DNA of 64,000 nucleotides from Proteles cristata cristata (taxonomy: Eukaryota; Chordata; Mammalia; Carnivora; Hyaenidae): the NCBI GenBank assembly GCA_017311185.1, contig JAESUZ010004792.1, positions 62,001 through 126,000 on the forward strand. The letters are read 5' to 3'. The notes under the pieces are model-generated. The model ran no database searches and was not told where the DNA came from. It saw only the letters and a list, made by a program, of their open reading frames with translations. The translations under genes and the position numbers were made by a program. Shown in pieces: positions 61,850 through 64,000 of the stretch; within the stretch, counting starts at the first letter, position 1, and every line of letters begins with the position of its first letter.

Positions 61850-62068
61850 CAAAATAAAGGTATGCAGTGGGAAGATACCAAAGTACTGGTGAGGCTGTGT
61901 GAAACTATTAATGTATATGGGTTTCTTAAATGATGACAAAAATGTTCTAGAATCAACTAATGGCAATGGGTTTACAACCTTGGGAATATGATAAAAACCA
62001 CTGAATTGTAAACTTTAGAATGGTCAGTTTTGTGGTATGTGAATTATATCTTAAGTTTTAAAAACCTA
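61850..62068 (+). mobile_element. Old L1 (L1M) 3' end
   Basis: ATGATGACAAAAATGTTCTAGAATC, GCAATGGGTTTACAACCTTGGGAATATG, AAAACCACTGAATTGTAAACTTTAG and GGTATGTGAATTATATCTTAAG match the L1M 3' terminus in order. Confidence 0.92.
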
Positions 62069-62598
62069 CTATGACAATCATTCAAAACGCTATTAAGGAA
62101 CTCTCTGTTAAAGGAAATAAATGGGAAACTAAACAGTTACTATAATTGAATAGCAATAGCAGCATAATCCTCCTATGAGTTTTAGGGAGGAGCAAAGCAT
62201 TTAAGAAAAGAAACTAGAAAAAGTGGATATGATTAGCTACACCAAAAGAGATTTATGGTGAGTTCTACCTATGGGATATTATTCAAAGGAAAACTCATTT
62301 TTGTACTTACCCTACTTACTTCTAGAAACTGCTTAGTGATCAAAGGTGGAATAACTTTGTAAAGTCTAAAGTATATTTTGGAATGCTATAATATTACCAA
62401 TTAGGAAAGCATAAATCTCTGTGCATTAGAGAAAAGTTAAGTGCTAAGGAAGTGACTTAACTCTGAGTATACTACTGGTCTAAAGATGGGACACAGCAGT
62501 GTGCCTGGAATAATCTGACAGGTCTCCATAGTGGGCATGAGACACAGCACTGACACAACCTCTTCCTCAACAAACGTTTGGGTTCTAAGTACCCAACA
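62069..62598. other. Unique AT-rich noncoding DNA
   Basis: No repeat is recognised. Confidence 0.5.
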
Positions 62599-62600
62599 TT

Positions 62601-62706
62601 ATTTATTTTTATTTTTGCTTTATAGCAATCTCTATACCCAACATGGGGCTTGAACTCATGACCCCAAGATCAAGATTCACACACTCTTCTGACTGAGTGA
62701 GGCCCT
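62601..62706 (-). mobile_element. Older carnivore SINE, antisense
   Basis: AGCAATCTCTATACCCAACATGGGGCTTGAACTCATGACCCC then AAGATCAAGATTCACACACTC and CTGACTGAG is the carnivore tRNA-Lys SINE head in reverse. The GA tract and most of the body are missing, as in older, shorter carnivore SINE forms. Confidence 0.85.
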
Positions 62707-63425
62707 GGAAAGAGTGAGATTTAGTAAGGACTTTAACTGAGTGTTGAGATACAGACTTTACTGTTACAGGGGAGCAGAGGCAGAGACAAGGGTTTGTGTG
62801 AAGACAGATTGTTTGTGGAAGTGATCACTGGTCACAGGTGTGGGTGACCAGGAAAGGCGAAACTTGGAAGGAGAAAAAGTCAATACAAAAGAAAGATCTT
62901 GACTTAGTCTCTAAATCTAAACTGAGGTTCAGGTGGGGTTCAAACCTGCAGAGTTCTTCTAGGGAGCCATGTAGATGCACCCCAGGATTACCTGCCTGAG
63001 GGGTGGAGAGGGAAGAACACATCCTCCACCTCCACCTCCTCATTTGTTATGGACTGCTCCTTGGTTGTTAACTCGCTTACACTCACGTTAATGTCTGAGT
63101 GCCTAGAAGGTTCCTGTAGGCATCACCAAGCCCTGGAGCAGAAAAGCAAAGTGCAGCTGAAGTGAGATGTGGGAAGCTTCTCATTGCATCACTGGCTGAA
63201 ATAAAAGGTGGACAGACAAAGAATATGAACTGGTCACACAGCAGGTGTCCAATACAGTATGTTTCCATAGACCTCTGGGGCCAAAGAGAAGGAATGCTAA
63301 GCGACTGTATTAGCAAGATTCTAACAAGGGGAACCCAAGAGGTATGAGATGTGGGGAATTCTCAGCACTAGTCAAATCGTTGCCACTAGAACCAAAGTCA
63401 GTACTTCTGCCCCTCACAAAAGTCA
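62707..63425. other. Unique noncoding DNA
   Basis: No repeats are recognised. A CTC/CAC-rich TCCTCCACCTCCACCTCCTC lies at 63021-63040. Confidence 0.5.
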
Positions 63426-63427
63426 TC

Positions 63428-63565
63428 ACAGAATCTAGATTGCATGTTCCGTAAGGGTGAGGATTCTGTGAACTTCACTGACCCTGTGCACTCAGATTGC
63501 CTCTCTCAGTTCCTGCCACATGACAAGTTCTCAGCAAACAGTTCGTGAGTGTGAAGGCATAGTAT
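63428..63565 (+). mobile_element. L2 LINE 3' end
   Basis: TAGATTGCATGTTCCGTAAGGGTGAGGATTC, CAGTTCCTGCCACATGACAAG and TTCTCAGCAAACAGTTCGTGAGTG keep the L2 end order. Confidence 0.7.
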
Positions 63566-63649
63566 TGGGAGGAAAGTGAAATATCGGTTGGTCTTGACAC
63601 CCTAATCCCCCAATAAATGCTTTTGCCAACAAATTATAAACAATAGCAA

Positions 63650-63855
63650 TAGAAACTTACCATTCATTGATCCAAGTAAAATGCTATGTGCTTTATACAC
63701 AATATTTCATTGAAAACTCCCCAAATCCCTTTAAAGTAGAGCAATGAATAACTATATCTGCTTTGTGAATAAAATATCAGAATAGTGGTCCAAGGTCACA
63801 CAGATGGTATATAGCACGGCCAGAATTCAAAACCAGTTCGACTTATTCCAAAATG
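63650..63855 (-). mobile_element. MIR SINE, antisense
   Basis: ACCATTCATTGATCCAAGTAAAATGC, TATTTCATTGAAAACTCCCC, TGGTCCAAGGTCACACAGATGG and GCCAGAATTCAAAACCAG match the complement of MIR. Confidence 0.9.
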
Positions 63856-64000
63856 TATATTCTTAAATATTAATCTATCCTCCATCCCATACCATCTATT
63901 CTCTACATGAATGACTCCAGTAATGGGAATCTCATTCATTATTTGCCGAGATAGCTTGTTCAATCTTTAGAGAGCCCTCGGGGCCCTACAGAATAAGTCA
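63856..64000. other. Unassigned window edge
   Basis: 63905-63980 faintly resembles old dispersed repeats but cannot be assigned. Confidence 0.4.

Overview
The window reads as mammalian nuclear DNA from a cat-family carnivore. The main evidence is about seventeen copies or fragments of the carnivore tRNA-Lys-derived SINE (head GGGGCGCCTGGGTGGC), with heads, bodies and CT-rich tails of the felid type. Several are flanked by clear target-site duplications (TSDs). Beneath them lies the usual old mammalian layer: MIR, L2, L3/CR1, MER5A, MER20 and other hAT-Charlie elements, MaLR/MLT1 long terminal repeats and L1 3' ends. The species and chromosomal locus cannot be named from this sequence alone.

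I find no protein-coding gene, rRNA, functional tRNA, CRISPR array or operon. Open frames longer than about 100 codons are explained by repeats (for example an L2 relic at 44276-44719 and a TG-rich array near 19500-19800) or look like chance. The window is best read as a gene-poor intergenic or long intronic stretch.

Layout. 1-9.6 kb: unique AT-rich DNA with L2, an L3/CR1 reverse-transcriptase relic, two neighbouring hAT MITEs, an MLT1 LTR and three felid SINEs, two of them from one recognisable subfamily. 9.6-17.3 kb: mostly unique, with several stretches that look like conserved noncoding elements (dense homeodomain-like AT cores). 17.4-31.7 kb: SINEs, a TG-rich array, many MIRs, a second L3 relic, a MaLR LTR and an L1 3' end. 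31.7-41 kb: mostly unique, with an old antisense L2 and candidate regulatory segments. 42-49.3 kb: repeat-dense, with three head-to-tail SINEs, a 1.2 kb L2, nested L2 pieces and a hAT-Charlie transposase relic split by a SINE. 49.9-54 kb: unique DNA, a 43-bp degenerate tandem repeat and a GC-richer segment. 54-64 kb: L2, MIR and SINE copies, plus two of the better enhancer-like segments at 59.7-60.4 kb.

Nothing here supports a new multi-gene system. The points most worth testing are the enhancer-like segments, two very small exon-like segments with good splice signals (28742-28771 and 40549-40584), the split hAT relic and the 43-bp array. Conservation and transcription cannot be judged from one sequence, so those calls carry low confidence. 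Repeat boundaries are estimates by eye, usually within 5-30 bases.
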